Notes under the pieces: model-generated
Database searches by the model: none
What the model saw: only the letters and a program-made list of their open reading frames with translations
What the model was told of the DNA's origin: nothing
Position numbers and translations under genes: made by a program
Source: Methyloligella solikamskensis
GTDB taxonomy: Bacteria > Pseudomonadota > Alphaproteobacteria > Rhizobiales > Methyloligellaceae
Reading direction: 5' to 3'
Assembly (NCBI RefSeq): GCF_042676065.1
Contig: NZ_JBHTJO010000001.1
Span: forward strand, 1,550,001 to 1,614,000
DNA: 64,000 nt
In this document: positions 1 to 9,350 of the stretch, in pieces
Layout: every line of letters starts with the position of its first letter
How positions within the stretch are numbered: position 1 is the stretch's first letter

Positions 1-73
1 ATAGGGCGGCGTCTTCGTCATCAAGCTGTTCAGCCTCTCTTCGATATTGCCCTTTTGCTTCGGAGGGAGGCTC

Positions 74-1891
74 ATGACGAGATTTTACCTGGCTGCTGCG
101 ACAGCCGTTTCGCTGCTCTGTGCGGGCAGCATCAGCGCGCTGGCGCAGGTGAGTGAAACCGCTGCCGCGGATACTCTCGAGGAATCCGGCACCAATATTC
201 GCGGCGCCACCACGGGCCCGACCGATGCGCCGGGCTACAATCACCCCGACCAGTACATCCACCTGAACACCGTGAAGCCGGCGCCGAACATGTACGGCGT
301 GATCGAGCATACGGAGCAGGACAAGGAGGCGGCGGACAAGCTCTCAAAGTTCATCGAGAAGAACGGCGGCAAGAAGCCGAACTTCCTGGTCTTCCTGCTG
401 GACGATGTCGGCTGGATGGATCCGGGCTTCAATGGCGGCGGCATCGCCGTCGGCCACCCCACGCCGAACATGGATGCGATGGCCGCCGAAGGGCTGGTGC
501 TGACGTCGGCCTATTCGACGCCGTCGTGCTCGCCGAGCCGGGCGACGATCCACACCGGTCAGATCCCGTTGCATCACGGTCTGCTGCGGCCGCCGATGTA
601 TGGCGAGCCCGGCGGTCTCGATGGCGCCGTCACCCTGCCGGAGGTCCTGAAGAAGCTCGGCTACACCACCCAAGGTGTCGGCAAGTGGCATATGGGCGAG
701 AACAAGGGCTCGCTGCCTCAGAATGTCGGCTACGACAACTACCGCGGCTTCCTCGGCGTGTCGGACATGTACACCGAGTGGCGCGATATGTATTTCAATC
801 CGGAAATCGCGCTGAGCCCGGACCGCTTCAAGATGATGCAGGAAAAGGGCTTCAGCCACTACGATGTGAATTGCAGCCCGTCGGACAAGGACAAGTGCGA
901 AGACGTAAAGCTCATCGATCTCGATTACATCAAGGAGCTCGACGAGGTCTGGACCAAGGTCAGCACCGATTTCATCGAGGAGCAGAAGGACAGCGACAAG
1001 CCGTTCTTCCTCTATCACGCGACCCGGGGCTGCCATTTCGACAACTATCCGAACAAGAAGTGGGCTGGCGCGAGCCGTGCGCGCACCGTCTATAGCGACT
1101 GCATGGTCCACATGGACGACGTGTTCAAGCGCATCATCGGCAAGCTGGAAGAGACCGGACAGCTTGAGAATACGATCATCATGCTGACCTCGGATAATGG
1201 ACCGGAATGTGAGATCCCGCCGCACGGTCAGACGCCGTTCCGCGGCTGCAAGGGGTCGAGCTGGGAAGGCGGCGTGCGTGCGCCCATGTTCGTCTATTGG
1301 AAGGACATGATCGCGCCGCGGCGTTCAGAAGGTCTGTTCGATCAGGCGGATATCTTCAATACGCTGATCGGCATCGCCGGCGCGCCTGGCAAGGAGCTGG
1401 CGAAATACGTTCCTAGCAAGCGCTATGTGGACGGCGTGGACCAGACCGGGTTCCTGCTGGCTAAGGACGGTCAGTCGGCGCGGAAGGCTCGCATCTACAC
1501 GCTGAACCAGTATCTCTCGGCGGTGCGGGTGGACGAGTTCAAGGTCACGATCACCGCGGAGCTCGAGGACGGGTTCTTCAAGCGCGGCTATACGGGCGGC
1601 TTCTCCGGACCGGTCACGACCGACACGGGCGGCGCCGTGATGGTGAACCTCTACACCAACCCCAAAGAGGATGTGAGCATCGGCGTGCGGCATCTGCCGC
1701 TGACGGTGCCGGTGGGCTATGCGCTGGGCGACTACATGCTGGAGCTTGAGAAATATCCGCCGAAATTCTCCACCAGCTTCCTGTCCAACAATCCGCCCAT
1801 GTACGACATGATTCCGGAGGTCAAGGAAGACGCGAAGATGACCCTGGAGGAGTGGAAGGAGAACGAGGAGCGGAAGCTGAAGACCAAGTAG
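74..1891 (+). CDS. Exported sulfatase (arylsulfatase family)
   Basis: Predicted to hydrolyse sulfate esters in the periplasm. A signal peptide covers about residues 1-25 (cleavage near ALAQ). The alkaline-phosphatase-fold sulfatase domain begins near residue 103 with the metal-binding Asp pair in FLLDDVGW. The catalytic C-S-P-S-R motif lies near residue 152, so the Cys would need conversion to formylglycine. GKWHMG (K near 204) and TSDNGPE supply further active-site residues. At about 605 aa it has the usual family length. I chose the ATG at 74 because GGAGGGAGG lies just upstream at 62-70 and the signal peptide starts there; an in-frame ATG at 47 lacks both. The substrate cannot be read from the sequence, and no sulfatase-maturing enzyme is in the window. 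A clear terminator follows. Confidence 0.93.
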   Translation: MTRFYLAAATAVSLLCAGSISALAQVSETAAADTLEESGTNIRGATTGPTDAPGYNHPDQYIHLNTVKPAPNMYGVIEHTEQDKEAADKLSKFIEKNGGKKPNFLVFLLDDVGWMDPGFNGGGIAVGHPTPNMDAMAAEGLVLTSAYSTPSCSPSRATIHTGQIPLHHGLLRPPMYGEPGGLDGAVTLPEVLKKLGYTTQGVGKWHMGENKGSLPQNVGYDNYRGFLGVSDMYTEWRDMYFNPEIALSPDRFKMMQEKGFSHYDVNCSPSDKDKCEDVKLIDLDYIKELDEVWTKVSTDFIEEQKDSDKPFFLYHATRGCHFDNYPNKKWAGASRARTVYSDCMVHMDDVFKRIIGKLEETGQLENTIIMLTSDNGPECEIPPHGQTPFRGCKGSSWEGGVRAPMFVYWKDMIAPRRSEGLFDQADIFNTLIGIAGAPGKELAKYVPSKRYVDGVDQTGFLLAKDGQSARKARIYTLNQYLSAVRVDEFKVTITAELEDGFFKRGYTGGFSGPVTTDTGGAVMVNLYTNPKEDVSIGVRHLPLTVPVGYALGDYMLELEKYPPKFSTSFLSNNPPMYDMIPEVKEDAKMTLEEWKENEERKLKTK

Positions 1892-2004
1892 CCGGTTCTT
1901 CTCTCGGCGCGGCGCGCGAGGTTCGCGCGTCTCGCGTGTAGCGGCGCTTGCGAACTGTGGCGTCGCGAACACAGACAGTCTGAATTCCTGCTCAGGGCAG
2001 GCGG

Positions 2005-2036
2005 TAAAGGGAGCGCGAAACCACGCGCTCCCTTTA
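2005..2036 (+). terminator. Rho-independent-like hairpin after the sulfatase gene
   Basis: A 13-bp perfect stem (TAAAGGGAGCGCG paired with CGCGCTCCCTTTA) with a six-base loop sits 113 bases after the sulfatase stop and 47 bases before the next gene. There is no long T-run beyond the stem, so termination strength is uncertain. Confidence 0.7.
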
Positions 2037-2083
2037 TGCTTTGCAGCAATTGATCCGGATGTGGATCGACCGGGGGGATTCGG

Positions 2084-3223
2084 ATGATTTGGAGAGTTTG
2101 CGCACTCTCGTTTTGCCTGGCGCTTTTGCCGTTTCTATCTGCTGGCAGCGTGCGCGCCGAAAGCGCCACGATCGAAGGCGCTCAAGGCTGGGAGTATGAG
2201 ATCGGCTCGTATGCGTGGGCGCTTTGGGTCCAGGGCGACGTGACGGCGAACGATCTTAAGGCCGATCTCTACATCACGCCGGTGGACCTGATCGATGCGG
2301 CCAAATTCGGCCTGACCACGACGTTCGAGGCCCGCAAGGACCGCTTCACCTTCTACGGCGATATCCTCTATGCGGATTTCGGTTTCGATGGCGACGTGGT
2401 GCGGGATATCGATCTGCCTTACGACGTCACCGTTCGCGCCGATGCGGCCGCCTCCCTCGATTACCGGCTTGGCATCTATCAGGGTGGCGCCCTCTACGAG
2501 CTTTACGATCTGCCGTCCGCCTACGGCGACACGTCGATCTCCGTCGGTGCCGGTGCGCGCTGGGTCCGCCAAGAGGCGCAGATAGGGCTATCGTTCGATA
2601 TTTCGGCGCGCAGCAACCTGGCAAACCGGCTCGACAGGATCGAAACCACGATCAACCGGATCGAGAACCGGCAGGAGCGGACCCAGGCTCTGGCCCAGCT
2701 GAACGCCTTGCGGGACAAGCTGTTGGACCGGCGGATTTCGCGGGCGTCCTCGGAGGATGCGCAGCGCCGTGCGTCACGGCTGGAAAAGCGGCTGAATCGC
2801 GTCGACCGGCGCGGCCAAGCGCTGGCGGCCATCGAAGCGGTGCAGGATTTCCGCCTTGCGCTGCTTCAACGCCAATTGGTTCTGGCTAATGGCGGCGGTG
2901 CGAACGGGAATTACGCATTCGCAACGACTGATGTGATGCAATGGGTCGATCCGGTGATCGCGACTCGGGTAACCCACGAGTTCAAGGAAGGCGAAGCGGT
3001 CACCTTCATGGGCGATATCGGCGGCTTCAATGCCGATCGTAATCTAAGCTGGCAGGTGCAGCTTACATATGACCGGGAAGGGACCCTGTTTGGCTTCGAC
3101 ACCACGAGCTCCTTCGGCTATCGCGCTTTGGGACTGCTTTACGACGATACGGATTTCGGCGGTAGCCGGGGCGTGGACGTGGTGCTGCACGGGCCGATTG
3201 CGGAGATCGCTTTCCGCTGGTGA
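2084..3223 (+). CDS. Putative outer-membrane beta-barrel protein with coiled-coil insert
   Basis: Function unknown. A signal peptide (about residues 1-25, ending in VRA) is followed by alternating aromatic/polar strands (about 35-172) typical of an outer-membrane barrel. Then comes a charged Arg/Glu-rich helical stretch (about 178-268) with heptad-like spacing, predicted to be coiled coil, and then more strands. The chain ends in AFRW, a terminal aromatic as expected for a BAM substrate. The helical insert within a barrel is unusual and might be a periplasmic or surface hairpin. It lies 36 bases before the multihaem cytochrome gene on the same strand, so the two may be co-transcribed. I do not recognise a named family with confidence. 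Confidence 0.72.
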   Translation: MIWRVCALSFCLALLPFLSAGSVRAESATIEGAQGWEYEIGSYAWALWVQGDVTANDLKADLYITPVDLIDAAKFGLTTTFEARKDRFTFYGDILYADFGFDGDVVRDIDLPYDVTVRADAAASLDYRLGIYQGGALYELYDLPSAYGDTSISVGAGARWVRQEAQIGLSFDISARSNLANRLDRIETTINRIENRQERTQALAQLNALRDKLLDRRISRASSEDAQRRASRLEKRLNRVDRRGQALAAIEAVQDFRLALLQRQLVLANGGGANGNYAFATTDVMQWVDPVIATRVTHEFKEGEAVTFMGDIGGFNADRNLSWQVQLTYDREGTLFGFDTTSSFGYRALGLLYDDTDFGGSRGVDVVLHGPIAEIAFRW

Positions 3224-3259
3224 CCCTTGCGCTGGCGGCCTTTGCGCAGGTGATTTGTG

Positions 3260-5656
3260 ATGCGCCTGCCTCTGCCAGGCCGTAGCGAGGATGCGGGATC
3301 GCGGAAGCCCGGCCGGCCGGCGAAGCTTTTTCTCCATCCGCTCGCCCTGGCCGCTCTCGGCCTCTTCCTTCTGATCATTGGGTCGCTGTCGAGCTGGCAG
3401 GCGGCGGTCTTCGCCAGCCCGCCAAACTCTCCTGAGCATGCTTCGGAAGCATTGCATTTCGTCGGCACGGAAACCTGCGCCGGGTGTCATGAAGCGGCAG
3501 GGACCGCCTGGGGACCGTCCCAGCATGCCCATGCCATGGACCACGCGACGGATGCGACGGTGCTTGGCGATTTCGACGGCGCGACGTTGGACTATTTCGG
3601 CACGACATCCCGGTTCTTCAAAAAGGACGGCAAGTTTTTCGTCGAGACCGACGGTCGGGACGGCAAGCTCGACACGTTCGAGGTGAAATACACATTCGGG
3701 CTTGAGCCTTTGCAGCAATATCTCGTGGCATTTCCCGACGGGCGCATCCAGGCCCTGCCGCTCGCCTGGGACAGCCGGCCTGAGGACCAAGGCGGCCAGC
3801 GCTGGTTTCATCTCTATCCGGACGAGGAGATCGACCACGGCGATCAGCTCCATTGGACGAATCTGGAGCAGAACTGGAATTTCATGTGCGCCGAGTGCCA
3901 CTCGACCGGCGTGAAGAAGAATTATGACCCGAAGACCGACCGCTTCGCCACGAGCTGGAAAGAGATCAGCGTTGGCTGCGAGGCTTGCCACGGCAAGGGC
4001 TCGGCCCATGTCGCTTGGGCGGAAGGAGACGGCGATCAGGACGATCCCAAGAAGGGATTGATGGCGCTCTTTGATGAGCGGGACGGCGTGAGTTGGCATC
4101 AGGATCCGGAGACCGGGCTACCGGTACGGAGCAAGCCGCCGAAGCCCTTGCGAGTGGAGGTGGAGACCTGCGGTCGCTGCCACGCTTTGCGCTCCCAGAT
4201 CTCCGAGGATTGGGAGCCTGGCCAACCGCTCTCCGACACCCATCTGGTGAACCTTATCTCCGAGGGCGTCTTCCAGGCGGACGGGCAGATGGAAGGCGAG
4301 GTGTTCAATCACGGCTCGTTCAAGCAGAGCAAGATGTTCGCCGCGGGCGTGACCTGCAGCGATTGCCACGAGCCTCATAGCGGTCGCCTTCGGGCAAAGG
4401 GTGAGGCCGTCTGCCTGCAATGCCATTCGGCGGACCTCGCCAGCAACAGCCATACCCATCATCAAGAGGTGGCGGCCTCGGAGCGGCCGGATTGCATCTC
4501 CTGCCACATGCCGGCCCATACCTTCATGGTGATCGACGAGCGCCACGATCACAGCTTCCGCATTCCGCGCCCGGATCTATCCGAGGCGCTCGGCACCACC
4601 AATGCCTGCAACGATTGCCATCAGGACAAGTCGCCGAAATGGGGCGCGTCGCCGATCGAAGAGTGGTTCGGTCCGGAACGCAAAGGCTGGAGCTACGGTG
4701 CGGCCTTCCACGATGTGTGGCAGGGCAAGCCGGGCGCAAAGGACGCGCTCGCCGGGATCGCGAAGGACGGCAGCTTGCCTGCCTTCGTGCGGGGCAGCGC
4801 GCTTGCCGCGCTGCCGCCGCCGCTGACCGAGGAGACGTTCCAGGCCGCGCAGGGCGCCCTCACCGATCCCGATCCCATCGTGCGGCTGGGGGCGCTGGAG
4901 AGTTTGAGCACTCTGCCGCCCGATCAGGCCTGGCCCGTTCTCTCGCCGCTGCTCGATGATCCTGTCCGCAGCGTGCGCATGCGGGCCGGGGAGCTTCTGA
5001 CCGGCGCGCCGCTCGACGCGCTGTCCCGGCGCCAGAAGGAGACGCTGAAGAGCGCGCAAGACGAGTTCGTCGCCGTGCAGAAGCTCAATGCGGACCGGCC
5101 GGAGTCCCGCGGGCGCCTGGCGGATTTCTATCTACGCCAGGGCAAGCTCGACGAGGCAGAGCAAGGCTACAGGGCCGCGCTCAAGCTGAACCCGGCTTAC
5201 GGCACGGCGGCGGTCAATCTCGCCGATCTCTATCGCCGAAAAGGGCAGGATGAGAAGGGCGCGGAAGTTCTGCGCGAAGCCATCGCGGCGGCGCCGGAGG
5301 AGGGCGCGCTCTATCATGCGCTCGGCTTGACCCTGGTGCGTTTGAAGCAGCAGGGGGAGGCGCTGGAGGCTCTGAAGAAGGCGGCCGAGCTTTCTCCGGA
5401 CCGGCCGCGCTTTGCCTATGTCTATGCGGTTGGACTGAACTCCATGGGCCGGCCCCGGGAGGCCATGCAGGTTCTGGAAGAAAGCCTGGAGCGGCATCCC
5501 CATGATCGGGAGACGCTGATGATGCTGCTCAACTTCGCAAGCGAAACGGGTCAGATGGACAAGGCGCTGGCCTATGCGGAAGCGCTCTCCCAGATCGAGC
5601 CGGACAATCAGGAGCTGCAGACCCTGATCCAGGCCTTGCGGGCGCGGGCGCGGTAG
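3260..5656 (+). CDS. Octahaem cytochrome c with HEAT-like and TPR repeats
   Basis: Predicted exported electron-transfer or enzymatic multihaem protein. A basic N-terminus and one hydrophobic segment (about 25-45) look like a signal anchor. Eight CXXCH haem motifs are visible, starting near residues 74, 211, 241, 305, 367, 386, 413 and 451, in the cytochrome c554-like pattern. Residues about 500-590 look like HEAT repeats (DPDPIVRLGALESL) and about 600-795 carry tetratricopeptide repeats. The ATG at 3260 is preferred to the adjoining GTG at 3257 because AGGTGA lies six bases upstream. The architecture (cytochrome plus TPR) is known in bacteria, but the substrate is unknown. No cytochrome maturation gene is nearby. 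It ends 12 bases from a convergent esterase gene. Confidence 0.9.
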   Translation: MRLPLPGRSEDAGSRKPGRPAKLFLHPLALAALGLFLLIIGSLSSWQAAVFASPPNSPEHASEALHFVGTETCAGCHEAAGTAWGPSQHAHAMDHATDATVLGDFDGATLDYFGTTSRFFKKDGKFFVETDGRDGKLDTFEVKYTFGLEPLQQYLVAFPDGRIQALPLAWDSRPEDQGGQRWFHLYPDEEIDHGDQLHWTNLEQNWNFMCAECHSTGVKKNYDPKTDRFATSWKEISVGCEACHGKGSAHVAWAEGDGDQDDPKKGLMALFDERDGVSWHQDPETGLPVRSKPPKPLRVEVETCGRCHALRSQISEDWEPGQPLSDTHLVNLISEGVFQADGQMEGEVFNHGSFKQSKMFAAGVTCSDCHEPHSGRLRAKGEAVCLQCHSADLASNSHTHHQEVAASERPDCISCHMPAHTFMVIDERHDHSFRIPRPDLSEALGTTNACNDCHQDKSPKWGASPIEEWFGPERKGWSYGAAFHDVWQGKPGAKDALAGIAKDGSLPAFVRGSALAALPPPLTEETFQAAQGALTDPDPIVRLGALESLSTLPPDQAWPVLSPLLDDPVRSVRMRAGELLTGAPLDALSRRQKETLKSAQDEFVAVQKLNADRPESRGRLADFYLRQGKLDEAEQGYRAALKLNPAYGTAAVNLADLYRRKGQDEKGAEVLREAIAAAPEEGALYHALGLTLVRLKQQGEALEALKKAAELSPDRPRFAYVYAVGLNSMGRPREAMQVLEESLERHPHDRETLMMLLNFASETGQMDKALAYAEALSQIEPDNQELQTLIQALRARAR

Positions 5657-5668
5657 GTTCCGGGCCGG

Positions 5669-6295
5669 CTAGAGCAGGGGCGCGATGACGTCCTTCACGG
5701 CGAGCGCCAGCTTGCGCTGACCGTCGGGGCCGAGATGGACGCCGTCGGGCTCGTCCGGACTGGCGACCGGCGCCGCGTCCAGATAGGCGGTGCCGAGAGA
5801 AGTCGCGACCATACGATAGGCCTCGGCGAGTTCCGTGCAGAGCGTCTGCCCGCCATTGTAGAAGAGGCCGATGGTCGGCTCCAGCTCGCCCATATGGGGC
5901 GGCGAGATGAGCAAGGTCGCCGGTGCGGTTCCGCCGGGCCCGGCCAGGCTTTGCTTCACGGTCATGATCAGCCGCGCACAGGCGAGCGCGATCTCACCGA
6001 TGGTGAGCTTGTAACAAGGCGCGCAATCGTTGGTGCCCAGCATGATGATCACGGTATCGAGCGGCGCGTGGGATTCCAGCAGGAAGGGGAGCTTGGCGAG
6101 CCCGCCGCGGTCGGGGCGGAGCGGATCCTCCACGGCCAGGGTCCGGCCGTTTAGCCCTTCGGCGATGACCTCAACATCCGGCCCCAACGCCTCGCTCAGG
6201 ATGTTGGGCCAGCGATGCTCGGGCGGCAGCCTGGTGGCGTCCTTCGGGTTGTAGCCCCAGGTGATGGAATCGCCGAAGCAGAGAATCGTCTTCAT
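5669..6295 (-). CDS. SGNH/GDSL-family esterase or acyltransferase
   Basis: A small hydrolase of about 208 aa with all diagnostic blocks. Block I is FGDSITWG with the catalytic Ser near residue 10. The Asn/Gly oxyanion region is in GLNGRT, block III is GTND, and block V is DGVHLGPDG with the catalytic Asp and His. No signal peptide is seen, so it is probably cytoplasmic. The pattern resembles the arylesterase/acyltransferase group that includes the Mycobacterium smegmatis enzyme MsAcT, but the substrate is not determinable. I start at MKTILCFGD rather than an in-frame ATG nine codons upstream, because the SGNH fold begins there. It is divergent from the MscS gene across a region with repeated palindromes. 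Confidence 0.88.
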   Translation of the reverse strand: MKTILCFGDSITWGYNPKDATRLPPEHRWPNILSEALGPDVEVIAEGLNGRTLAVEDPLRPDRGGLAKLPFLLESHAPLDTVIIMLGTNDCAPCYKLTIGEIALACARLIMTVKQSLAGPGGTAPATLLISPPHMGELEPTIGLFYNGGQTLCTELAEAYRMVATSLGTAYLDAAPVASPDEPDGVHLGPDGQRKLALAVKDVIAPLL

Positions 6296-6405
6296 GGGCC
6301 GCTCGCCGGTCTTTGGGTGCAATTCGAGGTCGATTGCTTCCAGAAAACCCCGTGGCGCTTAAGATTTCGAGTCTGGAGTTTCCAAAAAGCGCAGAGCTCC
6401 GCGAT

Positions 6406-6462
6406 TTTGCACTTGCGACAGATTTACACTTCGCATCTGCGAAATGTGTTCGCATATGCGAA
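6406..6462. promoter_or_regulatory. Three tandem TTCGCA-N2-TGCGAA operator-like palindromes
   Basis: Copies are TTCGCATCTGCGAA (6430-6443), TTCGCATATGCGAA (6449-6462, a perfect palindrome) and a degenerate TTTGCACTTGCGAC (6406-6419). They lie in the AT-richer space between the divergent esterase and MscS genes, about 50-105 bases before the MscS start. The arrangement is typical of a dimeric repressor that binds cooperatively. The regulator is not identified. Confidence 0.6.
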
Positions 6463-6511
6463 ATAGCGTTATGCTTTGCATCATCGCTTGTCCGTCAACG
6501 ACAGACTGGAG

Positions 6512-7699
6512 ATGCCTTTGGAGAGCCTGAAGACCTTTCTGTCCTATATCGACTCCAAGATGAACTGGTGGCCGGACTGGGCCACGAGCCTCTTGCTTCT
6601 CACCTTCGCGGTCACCGCCGCCATATGGCTGCACAAGGTCGTCTTCAACTTCGTGGAGCGGCTGGTGCAGGGACAGGATCTCTTCAGACGGTCTCTGGTC
6701 TCTCGGACCAAGGCACCCTCGCGTCTCGCCTTCATCATGATGGGCATCGGCGTCGTGGTCGGCATCGCGCCGTTGAACTGGAAGCAAAGCGACTTCATCT
6801 GGCAGCTGATGGTGGTGGGGCTCATCTGCCTCGCCGGGTGGTTCGTCAGCACGGCGCTGCATATCTGGATCGTCCTCTATCTCCGCCGCTTCAAGCTCGA
6901 TTCGGAAGACAATCTTCTGGCGCGCAAGCATGTGACCCAGTTCCACATCCTGCAGCGCATCGCCAATATCCTCATCGTCATCGTCACCATCGGCGCTGCG
7001 ATGATGACCTTCGATGGCATCCGGCAATACGGCGTCAGCTTGCTGGCCTCGGCCGGTGCGGCGTCGCTGGTGGTCGGCCTCGCCTTTCAGCCTATGTTGA
7101 AGAACCTGATCGCCGGGTTCCAACTCGCCATTACCCAGCCCATCCGCATCGACGATGCGCTGCTGGTGGAAGGGGAGTGGGGCAATGTGGAGGAGATCAC
7201 CTCGTCCTACGTCGTGGTGCGGCTGTGGGACTGGCGGCGGATGATCGTGCCGCTCTCCTATTTCATCGAGACGCCGTTCCAGAACTGGACCCGGGAGAAC
7301 GCTTCGCTGATCGGCACGGTCTATCTCTATACGGACTTCACGGTGCCGGTGGACGAGGTGCGCGCCAAGCTGGAAGAGGTGGCCCGCAACTCGCCGATCT
7401 GGGACGGCAAGGTGGTCAATCTCCAGGTCACGGATTTCCGCGAGAACACCATGGAGCTGCGCTTCCTGGTGAGCTCCAGGGATGCGCCCAGGACCTTCGA
7501 TCTGCGCTGCGATGTGCGCGAGGCGATGATCGCCTGGCTGCAGGAGAAATATCCGCAATCCTTGCCTCGGACCCGTGCCGAGCTCGACCGAGGCGAGGCG
7601 AGGCGCCGGGAGGGATCGAACGGGTTCGGGGAGCGCGCCGGCGATGGCGCCGGGGACGGCGCGAAGCAGGACGCGCCCGCGCTCCACGCCGCCGACTGA
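6512..7699 (+). CDS. MscS-family mechanosensitive channel (first copy)
   Basis: Inner-membrane small-conductance channel, expected to open on hypo-osmotic membrane tension. Several N-terminal membrane segments precede the pore-lining helix, with the Gly/Ala-rich GVSLLASAGAASLVVG pattern and the conserved FQPMLKNLIAG. The beta-domain follows (VEGEWGNVEEI, then the PLSYF segment), then the C-terminal alpha/beta domain. The tail after about residue 360 is low-complexity and charged. The start is uncertain. The reading frame is open from a TTG at 6476; the ATG at 6512 has GGAG directly adjacent, which is closer than ideal. It converges with the OprD-like gene with 15 bases between stops. Confidence 0.88.
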   Translation: MPLESLKTFLSYIDSKMNWWPDWATSLLLLTFAVTAAIWLHKVVFNFVERLVQGQDLFRRSLVSRTKAPSRLAFIMMGIGVVVGIAPLNWKQSDFIWQLMVVGLICLAGWFVSTALHIWIVLYLRRFKLDSEDNLLARKHVTQFHILQRIANILIVIVTIGAAMMTFDGIRQYGVSLLASAGAASLVVGLAFQPMLKNLIAGFQLAITQPIRIDDALLVEGEWGNVEEITSSYVVVRLWDWRRMIVPLSYFIETPFQNWTRENASLIGTVYLYTDFTVPVDEVRAKLEEVARNSPIWDGKVVNLQVTDFRENTMELRFLVSSRDAPRTFDLRCDVREAMIAWLQEKYPQSLPRTRAELDRGEARRREGSNGFGERAGDGAGDGAKQDAPALHAAD

Positions 7700-7714
7700 G
7701 CGATCCCGGAAGAC

Positions 7715-9175
7715 CTAGAGCAGCGGCACCACATAGGTAACGACGGTGCGAAGCTGCGGGGCTTCGGCGTCCGCGGGCCCGTCCAGCAGGATGTCCTCCA
7801 CGGAGTAGAGGAGCTGGAAGCGCAGGTTCTGAAGCGGTCCCGATTGGGGCTGATAGTCGATGTTGAAGTCGATCTCGTCGATATCGGGCAGAGGTGCGCC
7901 ATTGAGGGGATCGATCGCCTCGCGGCCCTGGCCGTAGCTGACCTGCATCTTCAAACCCGGAACGCGCTTCGAGAAATCGTAGGCCGCGAAGATTGCCCAA
8001 GCCTGCTCGCCAGCCCGTTCCCAGTCGGATTGGTCGAAATCCGTGTAGACCGTGAAGCTGCCATACGGGCTCTGGATCGGGGCGCCGTCGCCATTGAAGG
8101 ATGCGGCGGCCGTGAGAGTGAAGCCGTTCAAACTGGCGGCGGCGCGAAACGAGACCTGGTTGGTGTCATAGGGGCCACCCGGAATGAGATCGGCACCGAC
8201 GCTGCGCTGATCGGTGTAGTTCACGCTGGTGCGGTACTGGAGACCGGTCTGCATCTCCGGGAAAAGCCAGTCGACCTCGCCATAGGTGGTCGTCAGGGTA
8301 TCGGGCACGTAATAGTTCAGAACGCCCATGGTGAGACCGTCCCGCGGCGTGATCAGTACGCCGTTCAGGGCCATGCCTCGATCCTCAGCGACGCCCAGCC
8401 CCTCGGACATCGGATCGAATGTCCGGCTCGATTGGGTCTTGTAGCGCCACAGATACCCGCTGATGTAGTTGGGCGCCGTATCGCTGACACCTGAGCGCGT
8501 CACCGTCACCCCTTCGAAAGTGATGGGGATCATGCGGTTGTCCTGCATGTTCACGTAAGGAAGATGCAGCGCCTGGCGGCCGATCGTGACCTCTTGGCCG
8601 AGGCCTCGAACGCGGCCATAGGCGAGCAGCGGCGTGGTGATTTCACCCTGATCGTTGGTGAGGACGCCCGTGCCGCCTTCGCCGGCGGGGGCGTAGAGGG
8701 GCTGAGATGTAGCGACGGCAGCGCCGACCTGGAATCGGTCGTTGAGATAGCCCGACTGGTACCAGAGTGCGCCGCCGGCGGCCCACGCCTTCTGGGGAAT
8801 GTCGCCGTTCTCCTCGCCATCGAAGTAGAAGCTCCGCATGTAGAGCTTCAAGGTCGTGTCGCGGAAGAAGGGATTGGTCGACTGCAGGCTCTCCTTCAAT
8901 TCCGGCGGCCACACCGTGTCGTCGGCGGGTGTAGGAGAATCGGGCTGGCGAGGACCGCTCGGAAGGGCTTCGGGCTGATCGTCGGATCTGGAGAATGGCG
9001 TGTTGATATCGCCGACCGCGCTCGGAACCCTGTCGGGATCGTCGTCCAGCTGAATCGGCGCAAGCCCAGCAGGATCCGCTGCCATGGCGTGAAGCGGCGC
9101 TGCGAGGCACGCAAATGCCAAGAGAAGGGCGGTCCATCCGCCCCCATTTTGCGCGAAAAATCCGCGTCCCAACAT
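7715..9175 (-). CDS. OprD-like outer-membrane porin
   Basis: Predicted substrate-specific porin. A signal peptide (about 1-32, ending in HAMAA) is followed by an Asp/Pro-rich linker. The OprD-type start follows near residue 100: NPFFRDTTLKLYMRSFYF, then an aromatic-rich WYQSGYLNDRF strand. The family-typical segment DNRMIPITFEGVTV lies near 215. The remaining chain is alternating strands ending in VTYVVPLL. At 486 aa it matches the 420-480 aa family with a longer linker. The ligand is unknown. It is divergent from the RND efflux operon across 308 bases. Confidence 0.78.
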   Translation of the reverse strand: MLGRGFFAQNGGGWTALLLAFACLAAPLHAMAADPAGLAPIQLDDDPDRVPSAVGDINTPFSRSDDQPEALPSGPRQPDSPTPADDTVWPPELKESLQSTNPFFRDTTLKLYMRSFYFDGEENGDIPQKAWAAGGALWYQSGYLNDRFQVGAAVATSQPLYAPAGEGGTGVLTNDQGEITTPLLAYGRVRGLGQEVTIGRQALHLPYVNMQDNRMIPITFEGVTVTRSGVSDTAPNYISGYLWRYKTQSSRTFDPMSEGLGVAEDRGMALNGVLITPRDGLTMGVLNYYVPDTLTTTYGEVDWLFPEMQTGLQYRTSVNYTDQRSVGADLIPGGPYDTNQVSFRAAASLNGFTLTAAASFNGDGAPIQSPYGSFTVYTDFDQSDWERAGEQAWAIFAAYDFSKRVPGLKMQVSYGQGREAIDPLNGAPLPDIDEIDFNIDYQPQSGPLQNLRFQLLYSVEDILLDGPADAEAPQLRTVVTYVVPLL

Positions 9176-9350
9176 GGCGCGCCGTGTCCCCCCCCATCAC
9201 ACGAATCGCGCTCGATTATTCCACGCAAAGACAAAGCGAATCCGAGCCGGCGAAGGGTAGGGCCCGCGCAGCGCGCCATGCAAGCGAAGTCCTTCAAAAC
9301 CTTACCGGACTGTCACGTCAGGGCCGCCCTCCATCTGCTAGACTTAGCGC

